A DNA stretch of 64,000 bases from Citrobacter sp. RHB25-C09. Its GTDB lineage: Bacteria; Pseudomonadota; Gammaproteobacteria; Enterobacterales; Enterobacteriaceae. The notes under the pieces were generated by a model. It saw only the letters and a list, made by a program, of their open reading frames with translations, did not search any database and had not been told where the DNA came from. Position numbers and translations under genes: made by a program. The DNA lies in contig NZ_CP057483.1 in the NCBI RefSeq assembly GCF_013836145.1, positions 1,550,001 through 1,614,000 on the forward strand, written 5' to 3'. Below are positions 36,984-45,025 of this stretch, in pieces. The first letter of the stretch is position 1, and each line of letters starts with the position of its first letter.

Positions 36984-37385
36984 TTGAAGCTGTTGATTGC
37001 CTCTATGTTACTGCTGCTTAGTCCTAGAAAGGGTTTTGAGTGGTACGTTAAAAAAATTTTCCCTGATGAGTACAGTAACCCTAATTTTAGTAATGCGTTT
37101 CAACAATTACGAAAAAAACTTCATTCGGCGGCAATGACCAATTTTGTGCTTTTTGCTGCCGTCATGGTTGGCATCTGGTATGTGTGGGGTATTGAGCCGT
37201 CTAGTGTTAATTGCATTAAGGCCGGTTCGGCATATATCGCTCTGACTATAACTTTAGGGAGGGGGGGTATTCAAACATGGGATGGTAACACCCTCTCAGA
37301 GAGAATTGATCACACCATTTACAAGTTGGCACAGTACATCAATGTGGCGGTTTTACTTGCGACATTGTATTACCCAGGCAAATGA
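36984..37385 (+). CDS. small membrane protein of unknown function
   Basis: A 133-residue protein with a hydrophobic N-terminus and likely membrane helices at about 51-70 (TNFVLFAAVMVGIWYVW) and 78-92, plus a C-terminal hydrophobic segment (INVAVLLATLYY). TTG 36984 with AGGATGAG upstream is the likely start; the first in-frame ATG is 37005. First gene inside the islet from the left, reading toward the KAP NTPase gene. No family recognised. In a defence setting it could be a membrane effector, but nothing in the sequence proves this. Confidence 0.65.
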   Translation: MKLLIASMLLLLSPRKGFEWYVKKIFPDEYSNPNFSNAFQQLRKKLHSAAMTNFVLFAAVMVGIWYVWGIEPSSVNCIKAGSAYIALTITLGRGGIQTWDGNTLSERIDHTIYKLAQYINVAVLLATLYYPGK

Positions 37386-37429
37386 TTTACTTACTCATGG
37401 TTGATAGAGGGGTAAAGCGTAACGTGGCT

Positions 37430-37588
37430 TCAAGATGCTCCAGTGCTAGGTAAGCACAGCACATGGTCATGGCTTAGCTTCAGTTTTTCCATTGTGCAAC
37501 ATTCAAAAGCCATTGCCTCCCCTTTAATGGTGAACTGCCTACGCACGAGGTGTTTCTGTGCCCTGTAGGATAGAACTGACAAATCCAT
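37430..37588 (-). CDS. possible 52-residue ORF, strong internal ribosome site
   Basis: An open frame from ATG 37588 to TGA 37430. An internal ATG at 37513 (27-residue product, MAFECCTMEKLKLSHD) follows GGGGAGGCA, a near-perfect ribosome binding site. It sits downstream of the KAP gene terminator in the 311-base gap between the membrane protein gene and the KAP gene, which otherwise holds only the terminator. Cys-rich start, no family recognised. It could be a fragment of a phage gene. Confidence 0.35.
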   Translation of the reverse strand: MDLSVLSYRAQKHLVRRQFTIKGEAMAFECCTMEKLKLSHDHVLCLPSTGAS

Positions 37589-37613
37589 TTTGCCGTTGTA
37601 ATTTTTTCTATTG

Positions 37614-37642
37614 CCATAAAAAAGCCCTCATATCTGAGGGCT
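37614..37642 (-). terminator. rho-independent terminator of the KAP operon
   Basis: AGCCCTCA, loop TATC, TGAGGGCT; on the minus strand it is followed by TTTTTT. It lies 55 bases past the KAP NTPase stop. A canonical terminator. Confidence 0.85.
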
Positions 37643-37696
37643 AAATTTGTCTATTTGTTCGAATAATGGTAATGCATGGTTCGCATATTTCATACA

Positions 37697-39151
37697 TTAT
37701 TCAAAAATAGTGCTTAATTCAATTAAATCAAAATATTGTGCCATCTTTAACTCTTTAATATTTATTTTGCTAATGGCGTAGCCCATCTTTAAGTAAGTAG
37801 CCAAACTTTTATCATTAGTTAAGTCACCCATTAACCATCCTTTTACAATATTAACTTGTTGACTTTCATGTTGTTGTGTATTCGGAGTGTTAATTATATT
37901 TCTCGCAGTGCTAATATAAGAAATAGCATCGGTTTGAATTTCTATGAAATTATTATCACCATTTGTAAAATGTTTTCCTGAATAATTTAAATATTGAACT
38001 CCCGTAGCACTATAAGATACATCGAAGGATAATTTTATGTAAAATAAATCGGATGATGGTTGGATTTTATGATCGTTCTTAATTTGAGTGTATAATTCAG
38101 GTGCTTTGTAATTCAATGATAGCAATATTAACATTAAGTTTGGATCAATGTTTTTCTTTGTAGTTATGATAATGTCATTTAGTCTTTCATATATTTTAAT
38201 TGAATCTCTTAGGTTCACACTTAATGATTGAAGTATTGATGCGCAATTATTTATGAAACTTATGAAGTTTGGTGGTGATGGTATACAAACAACCTGCAAT
38301 GAGTTAATGTCTGATGCGATTTTTTCAACAGTTTTAGTAATCAATAAATTTTGGAGGTTTGGTGAAGGCAAGAGAAAACGACGATCAAAAAACCTGCTCA
38401 AGTAGTGACTGGCTGAGAAGTCATTCCCATAAATGACTTTTATCGAGTGTTGAAGTTGCTCTGTATCTGTAGCAATGATAAAAACAACACCTGGAATATT
38501 AAATATGTGCTTGATAATTTCTAAAAGATTTATCGCAAAATTAGGTCTGCATCGATCTAATTCATCAATTACGATGAATATGGGGAGATTTTTATTTATG
38601 CAATCCTTACGATCTATGAAGCTGACCCATGTACTGATTCCCTTTTTGATGGTTACTATTTTCGTGGATTTCTCAGCGTGGATTTCTAGAAGTTTTGAAG
38701 ACAAGTCTTTGGTTAATTCAGAAACAGAGTCGACACCTGTGAATTTTTTTATTAATCCGTCAACTATCACAGGGGTTGCAGTTTTTAGCAATGGACCAAT
38801 ATTTTCAACAGTTTTATTTATTAAAGTGGTAAATTTGTCGGACTGACCAGTTAGCTGCTCTTTTATCGAGCTAAATACAGTTAAAAGCGGATCGTCGGAA
38901 TAATCTTCTTTCCAGGCGTCTATATATATTGTTGGGTGTTTCTCTGCTATCGTTTTAGCTAGACGTTTGACAAAATAGGTTTTGCCCGCCCCCCATTCAG
39001 CATTTATGTTGATTACGAGGTTGGATTTTTCACCTCGCGCAGAGCATATTTCATAAAGATATTCGGCATATTTTTTTCTTTCCAAAGTATCACTGGGTAA
39101 AGTTTCACCTAGATATTGATCATCATAATTCCAATCCCACTCAATTTCCAT
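37697..39151 (-). CDS. KAP-family P-loop NTPase
   Basis: A 484-residue protein with a KAP-type ATPase domain. Walker A is AEWGAGKT (51-58, Lys57), followed by YIDAWKEDYSDDPLL, which is characteristic of KAP proteins; Walker B is IFIVIDELDRCRP (191-203), then FNIPGVVFIIATDTEQL and FFDRRFLLP. The C-terminal 220 residues are AT-rich-coded and helical with no recognised domain. Only a weak hydrophobic stretch (118-135) sits between the Walker motifs, so the usual membrane insert of KAP proteins is doubtful. ATG 39151 is the start. Downstream of and co-oriented with the GIY-YIG gene. KAP NTPases occur in mobile elements and defence islands; a role in phage exclusion is inference. Confidence 0.85.
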   Translation of the reverse strand: MEIEWDWNYDDQYLGETLPSDTLERKKYAEYLYEICSARGEKSNLVININAEWGAGKTYFVKRLAKTIAEKHPTIYIDAWKEDYSDDPLLTVFSSIKEQLTGQSDKFTTLINKTVENIGPLLKTATPVIVDGLIKKFTGVDSVSELTKDLSSKLLEIHAEKSTKIVTIKKGISTWVSFIDRKDCINKNLPIFIVIDELDRCRPNFAINLLEIIKHIFNIPGVVFIIATDTEQLQHSIKVIYGNDFSASHYLSRFFDRRFLLPSPNLQNLLITKTVEKIASDINSLQVVCIPSPPNFISFINNCASILQSLSVNLRDSIKIYERLNDIIITTKKNIDPNLMLILLSLNYKAPELYTQIKNDHKIQPSSDLFYIKLSFDVSYSATGVQYLNYSGKHFTNGDNNFIEIQTDAISYISTARNIINTPNTQQHESQQVNIVKGWLMGDLTNDKSLATYLKMGYAISKINIKELKMAQYFDLIELSTIFE

Positions 39152-39216
39152 TTAAGCCTCACTAAACACATTGTAAAATTTTTCTATTGGTTTAATACCA
39201 CCGATTCATCTGTATC

Positions 39217-39843
39217 TTATTCCACTTGTACTGCTTGCTGAATCACCTCAGTAACTACACTTCTGCTAAACCCTGTTTCATCGGCGATCTGCATTAATTT
39301 TGCTTCTGCCATCGCTTTGCTGCGCATATCTGAAAGTATCGGTTTAAAGATATGCTTGTTTCCTTGAAGGTTTAATGGCAGCGAAATACTGGCAATTAAC
39401 GTTTCCTCCAACACCCAGGGTTCATCATTTTCAACCCAATACACCCTGGCATTCTTTTCCATCCACTGGTCCAGCCATTGCTCGCCAGGGTGGGTAAATG
39501 TCGTTCTCTTTCCTGAGCCAACCCGACGGAGCGGGAAATTGCTTTCCGTCGCCAGTAAAACCCCGAGCGTGCGTCTGAGTGTTGAGCCTTCGGCGTTTCC
39601 GCTATAGTGGGTTTTGATGCGCTGTCGAAGATTGGCGCGGCTATTCGGTTTGCCTTTTTTATCAGGTGAAATACCGACATATAGCAGTGTGTATCCATTC
39701 TGAGTTATGCAACCCTCAGTTGGCACGCCAGAGGGGATCTCTTTGAACCACCAGAAATAAATCCCATTCACTGCAGGAACAGGTGTGGGGCGACTCATGA
39801 CATCTGTTCTGCTGAATGTTTTGTCAGGATAAAAATTAAACAC
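39217..39843 (-). CDS. GIY-YIG nuclease-like protein
   Basis: A 208-residue protein with the GIY-YIG nuclease core: GIY at 27-29 (NGIYFWWF), YVG at 55-57 (LLYVGIS), the basic helix LRQRIKTHYSG (72-82) and a conserved glutamate in WVLEETLIASISLPLN (146/147). A tail helix (RSVVTEVIQQAVQ) may pack or bind DNA. The GTG start at 39843 is chosen because GGAG lies seven bases upstream; the ATG at 39798 has no site. Gap of 65 bases to the KAP gene in the same direction, with no terminator between, so probably an operon. All key positions are present, so an active nuclease is likely. Confidence 0.8.
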   Translation of the reverse strand: MFNFYPDKTFSRTDVMSRPTPVPAVNGIYFWWFKEIPSGVPTEGCITQNGYTLLYVGISPDKKGKPNSRANLRQRIKTHYSGNAEGSTLRRTLGVLLATESNFPLRRVGSGKRTTFTHPGEQWLDQWMEKNARVYWVENDEPWVLEETLIASISLPLNLQGNKHIFKPILSDMRSKAMAEAKLMQIADETGFSRSVVTEVIQQAVQVE

Positions 39844-39921
39844 TCATATTCTCCGCGCTGATTCATCCTGATATTTTATGGGATCATCAACAGGGAATGC
39901 TTGATTTACATAGGGGGAATG

Positions 39922-40176
39922 ATGAGTTTGAGAGTTACGACACAGAAGGTGGATACCTGGAAGAAACGCATTCAACGGGATGGTTTGAACGGTTCGACTT
40001 ACTTTTGCCACAAGGGTGGGACTGTATGGGTCACTGCATCAAGTGATCATCAGGCTATCTGTCAGAAAATTTTAGGGAAGGATTCAGGAACAAGTTCTTT
40101 GTCGAGTTATTTGTGCTGGGACGATGTCGGCGCGGTTGCTTTGGTTGAGTTGTTGTACGCGATTGAAACGGCATAA
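39922..40176 (+). CDS. 84-residue protein of unknown function
   Basis: ATG 39922 follows GGGGG at four bases; an ATG one codon earlier and a TTG at 39901 are alternatives. The product (MSLRVTTQKVDTWKKR, TVWVTASSDHQAICQKI, CWDDVGAVALVELLYA) is a compact alpha/beta protein with three cysteines and no recognised family. Divergent from the GIY-YIG gene with a 78-base shared promoter gap, so it could be a regulator or antitoxin-like partner of that operon; this is a guess from position. Confidence 0.6.
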   Translation: MSLRVTTQKVDTWKKRIQRDGLNGSTYFCHKGGTVWVTASSDHQAICQKILGKDSGTSSLSSYLCWDDVGAVALVELLYAIETA

Positions 40177-40273
40177 AGCAAAGACTTATGCCCGCTCGGT
40201 AAAAGCGCTGCCGCCATTTTGTCGCCATCAGGCTCAAAGGTTGTTCGTAACTTACTGATTAGAAAGGCCCCGA

Positions 40274-40293
40274 AATTCAGGCAACAAAAAACC
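40274..40293. repeat. right direct repeat of the islet (attR-like), in the rybB 3' end
   Basis: AATTCAGGCAACAAAAAACC matches 36772-36791 in 19 of 20 bases and overlaps the T-run and first stem bases of the rybB terminator. An element recombining here would restore a working rybB terminator, as seen for integrating elements using tRNA or sRNA 3' ends. Confidence 0.65.
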
Positions 40294-40364
40294 CATCAAC
40301 CTTGAACCAAAACGGCGGGGTTGATGGGCTCCACAAATTGGGGACATCAAAGAAAAGCAGTGGC
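40286..40364 (-). ncRNA. rybB: RybB small regulatory RNA
   Basis: The minus strand reads GCCACTGCTTTTCTTTGATG from 40364, ending in the stem CCCATCAACC/GGTTGATGGG and a T6 run at 40286. Length (79) and the 5' seed region match E. coli RybB. RybB is an Hfq-dependent, sigma-E-controlled repressor of outer-membrane protein mRNAs. It sits in the conserved place beside ybjL, but the islet now separates it from rcdA. Confidence 0.95.
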
Positions 40365-40369
40365 ACTAG

Positions 40370-40397
40370 TTATGACTGATGCCTGAAAGAAAAGTTC
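40370..40397 (-). promoter_or_regulatory. sigma-E promoter of rybB
   Basis: On the minus strand GAACTT (-35), 16 bases, then TCATAA (-10), with the RybB 5' end five bases further. Spacing and -35 agree with the sigma-E consensus (GAACTT-N16-TCTGA-like). Confidence 0.8.
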
Positions 40398-40440
40398 TGC
40401 CCATCTGCAAAAAATTTTCGCTTAGGGCAGAACTTCAGTT

Positions 40441-42126
40441 TTATCCTAAGCCTGGCCAGATGATGATAATCAGAGTCCCGGCCAGGGTGAGCAGAACGTT
40501 GGCGATGGCGTAGGTGCCGGCGTAGCCAAGCGCGGGAATATTGCTACGTGCGGTGTCGCTGATGATTTCCATCGCCGGGGCGCAGGTGCGCGCACCCATC
40601 ATGGCGCCAAACAGCAGGGCGCGGTTCATTCGCAGAACATACGCACCAAACAGGAAACAAATAATGACGGGTACCAGGCTGACGATAAGTCCGGCGATGA
40701 GCATTTGTCCGCCGATAGCGCCAAGGCCATTACCAATGCCGCTGCCTGCACTCAACCCGACACCTGCCATAAACACCATCAGGCCGAATTCCTTCACCAT
40801 ATTCAGCGCACCCTGCGGGATGTAGCCAAATGTGGGATGGTTGGCGCGCAGGAAGCCCAGCATGATCCCGGCGAACAGCAGCCCGGCGGCGTTACCGATA
40901 CCAAAGCTGAAATTGCTGAACTGGAAGGTGATCATGCCGATCATCAGGCCAATGATAAAGAATGCGCAGAAGGCCAGCAGATCGGTCACCTGGCTGTGAA
41001 TGGAGATAAAACCGATCCGATCGGCAATGGTTTTCACGCGACGCGCATCGCCGCTGACCTGGAGCACGTCGCCTTTGTTGAGTACCACGTTGTCGTCGAT
41101 AGGCATTTCAATCTGCGAACGAATCACGCGGTTGAGGAAGCAGCCGTGGTCAGTCAGCTTCAGTTGAGCGAGCCGACGACCCACTGCATTGTGGTTTTTC
41201 ACCACGATCTCTTCGGTTACGATGCGCATGTCGAGCAGGTCGCGATCGAACACTTCTTTCCCGTTACGGAAGCTGGGATCAAGGCGGGCATGCGCATCCG
41301 GATAGCCCACTAAGGCAATTTCATCGCCCATCTGTAGCACGGCGTCACCGTCCGGGTTGGCAAGAATACCGTTACGACGGATACGTTCGATATAACAGCC
41401 GGTCTGACGATAAATACCAAGTTCGCGCAGGTTTTTTCCGTCGGTCCAGGCCACCAGTTCAGGACCGACACGGTAGGCGCGGATGACCGGCAGATACACC
41501 TTACGATTGGTGTCCGTGTCCAGACCACGCTCACGGGCGATCTGCTGGGCGCTGGTTTGCAGATCCTGATGCTGCAATTTCGGCAAATAACGCGCTCCGA
41601 CAATCAGGCTCACGAGGCCGATAAGATAGGTCAACGCATACCCCAGACTGAGGTTATCCAGCGCTCTGGAAAGTTGCTGACTCTCCATACCGAAATGCCG
41701 CAGCGTATCGCCTGCGCCAACCAGAACCGGCGTGGATGTCATTGAGCCTGCCAACATACCGGCCGTCAGGCCGATATCCCAGCCAAACAGCTTACCCAGC
41801 CCCAGGGCGATCAGTAGCGCACTGCCGACCATGACCAGGGCCAGCATCAGGTAATTTTTCCCATCACGAAAAAATATGGAAAAAAAGTTCGGCCCGGCTT
41901 CGACGCCGACACAAAAAATAAACAGCATAAAACCCAGATTCAGGGCATCGGTGTTAATACTAAAATGCTGCTGCCCTAATAATAGGGAGACGACTAAAAC
42001 GCCAATGGAATTACCCAGTTGGACGGAACCCAAACGCAATTTACCGAGACACAGGCCGAGAGCCAGTACCACAAATAATAACAGGATGTAATTCCCATTT
42101 AACAAATCGGCGACGTTTATATTCAC
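40441..42126 (-). CDS. ybjL: YbjL, putative aspartate:alanine exchanger-type transporter
   Basis: A 561-residue protein, the same length as E. coli YbjL. Two blocks of about five helices surround two soluble RCK_C (TrkA-C) domains around residues 205-290 and 295-375 (MGDEIALVGYPDAH, NKGDVLQVSGDARR). AAE family with the repeat AGSMTSTPVLVGAG / GARTCAPAMEIISD. Substrate unknown; dicarboxylate or amino-acid exchange is the family pattern. Single gene; rybB follows its 3' end. Confidence 0.95.
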   Translation of the reverse strand: MNINVADLLNGNYILLLFVVLALGLCLGKLRLGSVQLGNSIGVLVVSLLLGQQHFSINTDALNLGFMLFIFCVGVEAGPNFFSIFFRDGKNYLMLALVMVGSALLIALGLGKLFGWDIGLTAGMLAGSMTSTPVLVGAGDTLRHFGMESQQLSRALDNLSLGYALTYLIGLVSLIVGARYLPKLQHQDLQTSAQQIARERGLDTDTNRKVYLPVIRAYRVGPELVAWTDGKNLRELGIYRQTGCYIERIRRNGILANPDGDAVLQMGDEIALVGYPDAHARLDPSFRNGKEVFDRDLLDMRIVTEEIVVKNHNAVGRRLAQLKLTDHGCFLNRVIRSQIEMPIDDNVVLNKGDVLQVSGDARRVKTIADRIGFISIHSQVTDLLAFCAFFIIGLMIGMITFQFSNFSFGIGNAAGLLFAGIMLGFLRANHPTFGYIPQGALNMVKEFGLMVFMAGVGLSAGSGIGNGLGAIGGQMLIAGLIVSLVPVIICFLFGAYVLRMNRALLFGAMMGARTCAPAMEIISDTARSNIPALGYAGTYAIANVLLTLAGTLIIIIWPGLG

Positions 42127-42394
42127 GGAGACTAACTTCTTGTTTACGAGTAAGCTGTTGAAAGAAATGGTAATTTAGGCTACTGTTTTTGCCAATAATT
42201 AAGAGTGAAAGCGTTATATACATCACTCAAATATATGCAGCGCAACAATATATTTGGCTAGTTTAATCTCATTGCGTATCAACGGCTATAAGAATCTTGC
42301 TGAACAAATTTGATACGAAATGCTGAACGGCTTTATCTGACTGGACGCCTGGGGCGAAAAGAGTGTTCGATAGAGACAGTGTCAGGAGAAATGA

Positions 42395-42772
42395 TTGAAA
42401 CATAAACAAGGTTGGGCAAGCGTGGTCTGCTGTTTTGTGCTCTTTATCGTCGTTTGTTTATTCCTGATGATGAATATGAAGGGGGCATTTCGAGCTGCCG
42501 GTCATCCTGAAATTGGGTTACTGTTTTTCACGCTGCCAGGCGCGGTTGCCAGCTTTTGCTCCCATCGTCGAGAGGTGATAAGACCGCTTCTCGGTGCGGT
42601 GTTGGCTGCACCCTGCTGTTTGTTGCTAATGCGTCTGTGCTTTACCCCGACGCGTTCCCTGTGGCAGGAACTGGCGTGGTTGTTTAGTGCGGTGTTCTGG
42701 TGTGCGCTCGGGGCGTTATGCTATCTGTTTATCAGTAGCTTATTTCGCTCGCGGCAGCGAAAAGACCCTTAA
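42395..42772 (+). CDS. ybjM: YbjM, inner-membrane protein
   Basis: A 125-residue membrane protein with four likely helices, same length as E. coli YbjM; function unknown. The start appears to be TTG 42395 (KHKQGWASV follows), with AGGAG six bases upstream. An ATG four bases earlier opens only a four-codon frame (MIET, stop at 42403), overlapping the real start. This may weaken or tune translation. No ATG gives a longer match. Confidence 0.85.
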   Translation: MKHKQGWASVVCCFVLFIVVCLFLMMNMKGAFRAAGHPEIGLLFFTLPGAVASFCSHRREVIRPLLGAVLAAPCCLLLMRLCFTPTRSLWQELAWLFSAVFWCALGALCYLFISSLFRSRQRKDP

Positions 42773-42802
42773 CGCCCTCGGAAGAGGACGTTAAGATAAC
42801 GA

Positions 42803-43066
42803 TTAAGCGAAGAGGTTCAGATTCTCTTTCGCCCACGCTTCAAAATCGGTGCAACCACCAATGTGCTTCTGATCAACAAAAATCTGCGGCACCGTCTCAA
42901 CCGGTTTACCTACGGTTTTTTCCAGATCCGCTTTGCTGATGCCTTCGGCGTGGATATCGATATAACGGTAGTTAAAATCATCACGCTCGTTGCTGATCTT
43001 CTCCGCCAGTTCCTTTGCGCGCACGCAATAAGGGCAACCCGGACGACCAAAAATAACAGTGAACAT
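42803..43066 (-). CDS. grxA: glutaredoxin 1
   Basis: An 87-residue glutathione-dependent disulphide reductase with active-site CPYC at 11-14, TVPQIFVD with the cis-proline, and GGCTDF where E. coli has GGYTDF. It reduces ribonucleotide reductase and OxyR; in E. coli it is induced by OxyR. The third cysteine (Cys72) resembles the GGC of glutaredoxin 3. Divergent from nfsA across 185 bases. Confidence 0.94.
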   Translation of the reverse strand: MFTVIFGRPGCPYCVRAKELAEKISNERDDFNYRYIDIHAEGISKADLEKTVGKPVETVPQIFVDQKHIGGCTDFEAWAKENLNLFA

Positions 43067-43251
43067 TGTTCTCTCCTCGAACTTAAAGCCTGACGGCGAA
43101 TGGCAGTTATAATGCCGCTATTCCGCTATTTTGAACAGTAGGTTGCACCTTTTACTTTGATACCTTTTGACGATATCCGTTAAACATGATGGTCCCGAAC
43201 GCTTTACACTATGCTCACGATGAACCCTTTAATTCAGACAGAGGCAACAGA

Positions 43252-43974
43252 ATGACGCCAACGATTGATTTGCTACGCAGCCACCGTTCCATTCGCCATT
43301 ATACCGATAAGCCGATTACCGAAGCGCAACGCGAGGCCATTATTGCCGCAGCGCAGAGTACTTCCAGCTCAAGCTTTTTACAGTGCACGTCCATCATTCG
43401 GGTGACGGATGCATCGTTGCGTGAAGCGCTGGTTCCCTTAACCGGTGGGCAACAGCATGTCGCTCAGGCCGCAGAGTTCTGGGTATTTTGCGCAGATTTT
43501 AATCGCCATCTGCAAATTTGTCCGGATGCCCAGCTTGGTCTGGCGGAACAACTGCTGCTGGGCGTCGTTGATACGGCGATGCTGGCGCAAAATGCACTCA
43601 CGGCGGCTGAGTCACTGGGGCTGGGTGGGGTTTACATCGGCGGACTACGTAACAACATTGAGTCGGTGACGGAACTGCTTAACCTGCCAAAACATGTACT
43701 GCCGCTGTTTGGCCTTTGCCTGGGCTGGCCTGCGGATACGCCGGATCTCAAACCGCGCCTACCTGCGGCCATCATCATGCATGAAAACAGCTATCAGCCG
43801 CTCAATCAGGCGCTTCTCGCGGAATATGATGAACAGCTTGCGCAATATTACCTTTCCCGCGGCAGCAATACGCGTCGCGATACCTGGAGCGACCATATTC
43901 GCCGTACCCTGATCAAAGAAAATCGCCCCTTTATCCTGGAATATTTGCATAAACAGGGATGGGCAACGCGCTAA
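43252..43974 (+). CDS. nfsA: NfsA, major oxygen-insensitive nitroreductase
   Basis: A 240-residue FMN flavoprotein (HRSIRHYTDKPI; SSSSFLQCTSI for flavin binding; LGLGGVYIGGLRNN). It reduces nitro groups and quinones with NADPH and activates nitrofuran drugs. ATG 43252 gives the E. coli N-terminus after GAGGCAACAGA; the upstream frame to 43186 is open but does not match. In E. coli ybjC precedes nfsA in a SoxS-controlled operon; here that gene is absent. Confidence 0.95.
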   Translation: MTPTIDLLRSHRSIRHYTDKPITEAQREAIIAAAQSTSSSSFLQCTSIIRVTDASLREALVPLTGGQQHVAQAAEFWVFCADFNRHLQICPDAQLGLAEQLLLGVVDTAMLAQNALTAAESLGLGGVYIGGLRNNIESVTELLNLPKHVLPLFGLCLGWPADTPDLKPRLPAAIIMHENSYQPLNQALLAEYDEQLAQYYLSRGSNTRRDTWSDHIRRTLIKENRPFILEYLHKQGWATR

Positions 43975-44034
43975 AAAGGCCGCTGCTGTGTATGATACAC
44001 AGGATTTTGAACGGGTTATTCAGAGAGGTGCAGG

Positions 44035-44937
44035 GTGAAAATTGCCATATTGTCCCGGGATGGAACGCTCTATTCGTGTAAGCGCCTGCGTGAAGCGGCG
44101 ATGCAACGCGGTCATCTGATTGAAATCCTCGATCCACTGTCCTGCTATATGAATATCGATCCTGCTGCCTCGTCGATCCACTATAAAGGACGAAAGCTGC
44201 CTCACTTCGACGCCGTCATTCCCCGTATTGGCTCGGCAATTACCTTTTACGGTACGGCTGCGCTGCGTCAGTTCGAAATGCTGGGCAGCTACCCGCTGAA
44301 TGAATCTGTGGCGATTACCCGCGCGCGTGACAAACTGCGTTCGCTCCAGCTGCTGGCGCGACAGGGTATCGATCTGCCTATCACCGGCATTGCGCATTCC
44401 CCGGATGACACCAGCGATCTCATCGATATGGTTGGCGGTGCGCCGTTGGTGGTGAAATTGGTGGAAGGGACGCAGGGCATCGGCGTAGTGCTGGCAGAGA
44501 CGCGCCAGGCGGCGGAGAGCGTGGTGGATGCCTTTCGCGGACTCAACGCCCATATCCTGGTTCAGGAATATATAAAAGAAGCCAAAGGTTGCGACATTCG
44601 CTGTCTGGTGGTCGGTGATGAGGTGGTTGCCGCCATTGAGCGAAAAGCGAAAAACGGGGACTTTCGTTCCAATCTCCATCGTGGCGGCGTCGCCACGATT
44701 GCCAACATTACTCCCCGCGAACGGGAAATCGCGATTAAGGCCGCCCAGACGATGGGGCTGGACGTGGCGGGGGTGGATATCTTACGCGCCGACCGAGGCC
44801 CGCTGGTGATGGAAGTCAATGCGTCGCCGGGTCTGGAAGGGATCGAGAAGACCACGGGCATTGATATTGCCGGGCGGATGATCCAGTGGATCGAGCGTAA
44901 CGCCACGCCTGAGTTTTGCTTAAAAATCGGCGGCTAA
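44035..44937 (+). CDS. rimK: RimK, ribosomal protein bS6 glutamate ligase
   Basis: A 300-residue ATP-grasp ligase adding glutamates to the C-terminus of ribosomal protein S6. ATP-grasp features: GGAPLVVKLVEGTQGIGVVLAE, LVQEYIKEAKGCDIRC, VMEVNASPGLEGIEK. Start GTG 44035 after GAGGTGCAGG, as in E. coli. In the nfsA-rimK-ybjN run of genes. Confidence 0.95.
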   Translation: MKIAILSRDGTLYSCKRLREAAMQRGHLIEILDPLSCYMNIDPAASSIHYKGRKLPHFDAVIPRIGSAITFYGTAALRQFEMLGSYPLNESVAITRARDKLRSLQLLARQGIDLPITGIAHSPDDTSDLIDMVGGAPLVVKLVEGTQGIGVVLAETRQAAESVVDAFRGLNAHILVQEYIKEAKGCDIRCLVVGDEVVAAIERKAKNGDFRSNLHRGGVATIANITPREREIAIKAAQTMGLDVAGVDILRADRGPLVMEVNASPGLEGIEKTTGIDIAGRMIQWIERNATPEFCLKIGG

Positions 44938-45025
44938 TCTTAATATCGTCGATGATCGTGGTATGAAGCGCGCTTTTTGCGTAAGCTGTGCCGGTATTTT
45001 TCATCGTAAGAGGTAGCACATTATT

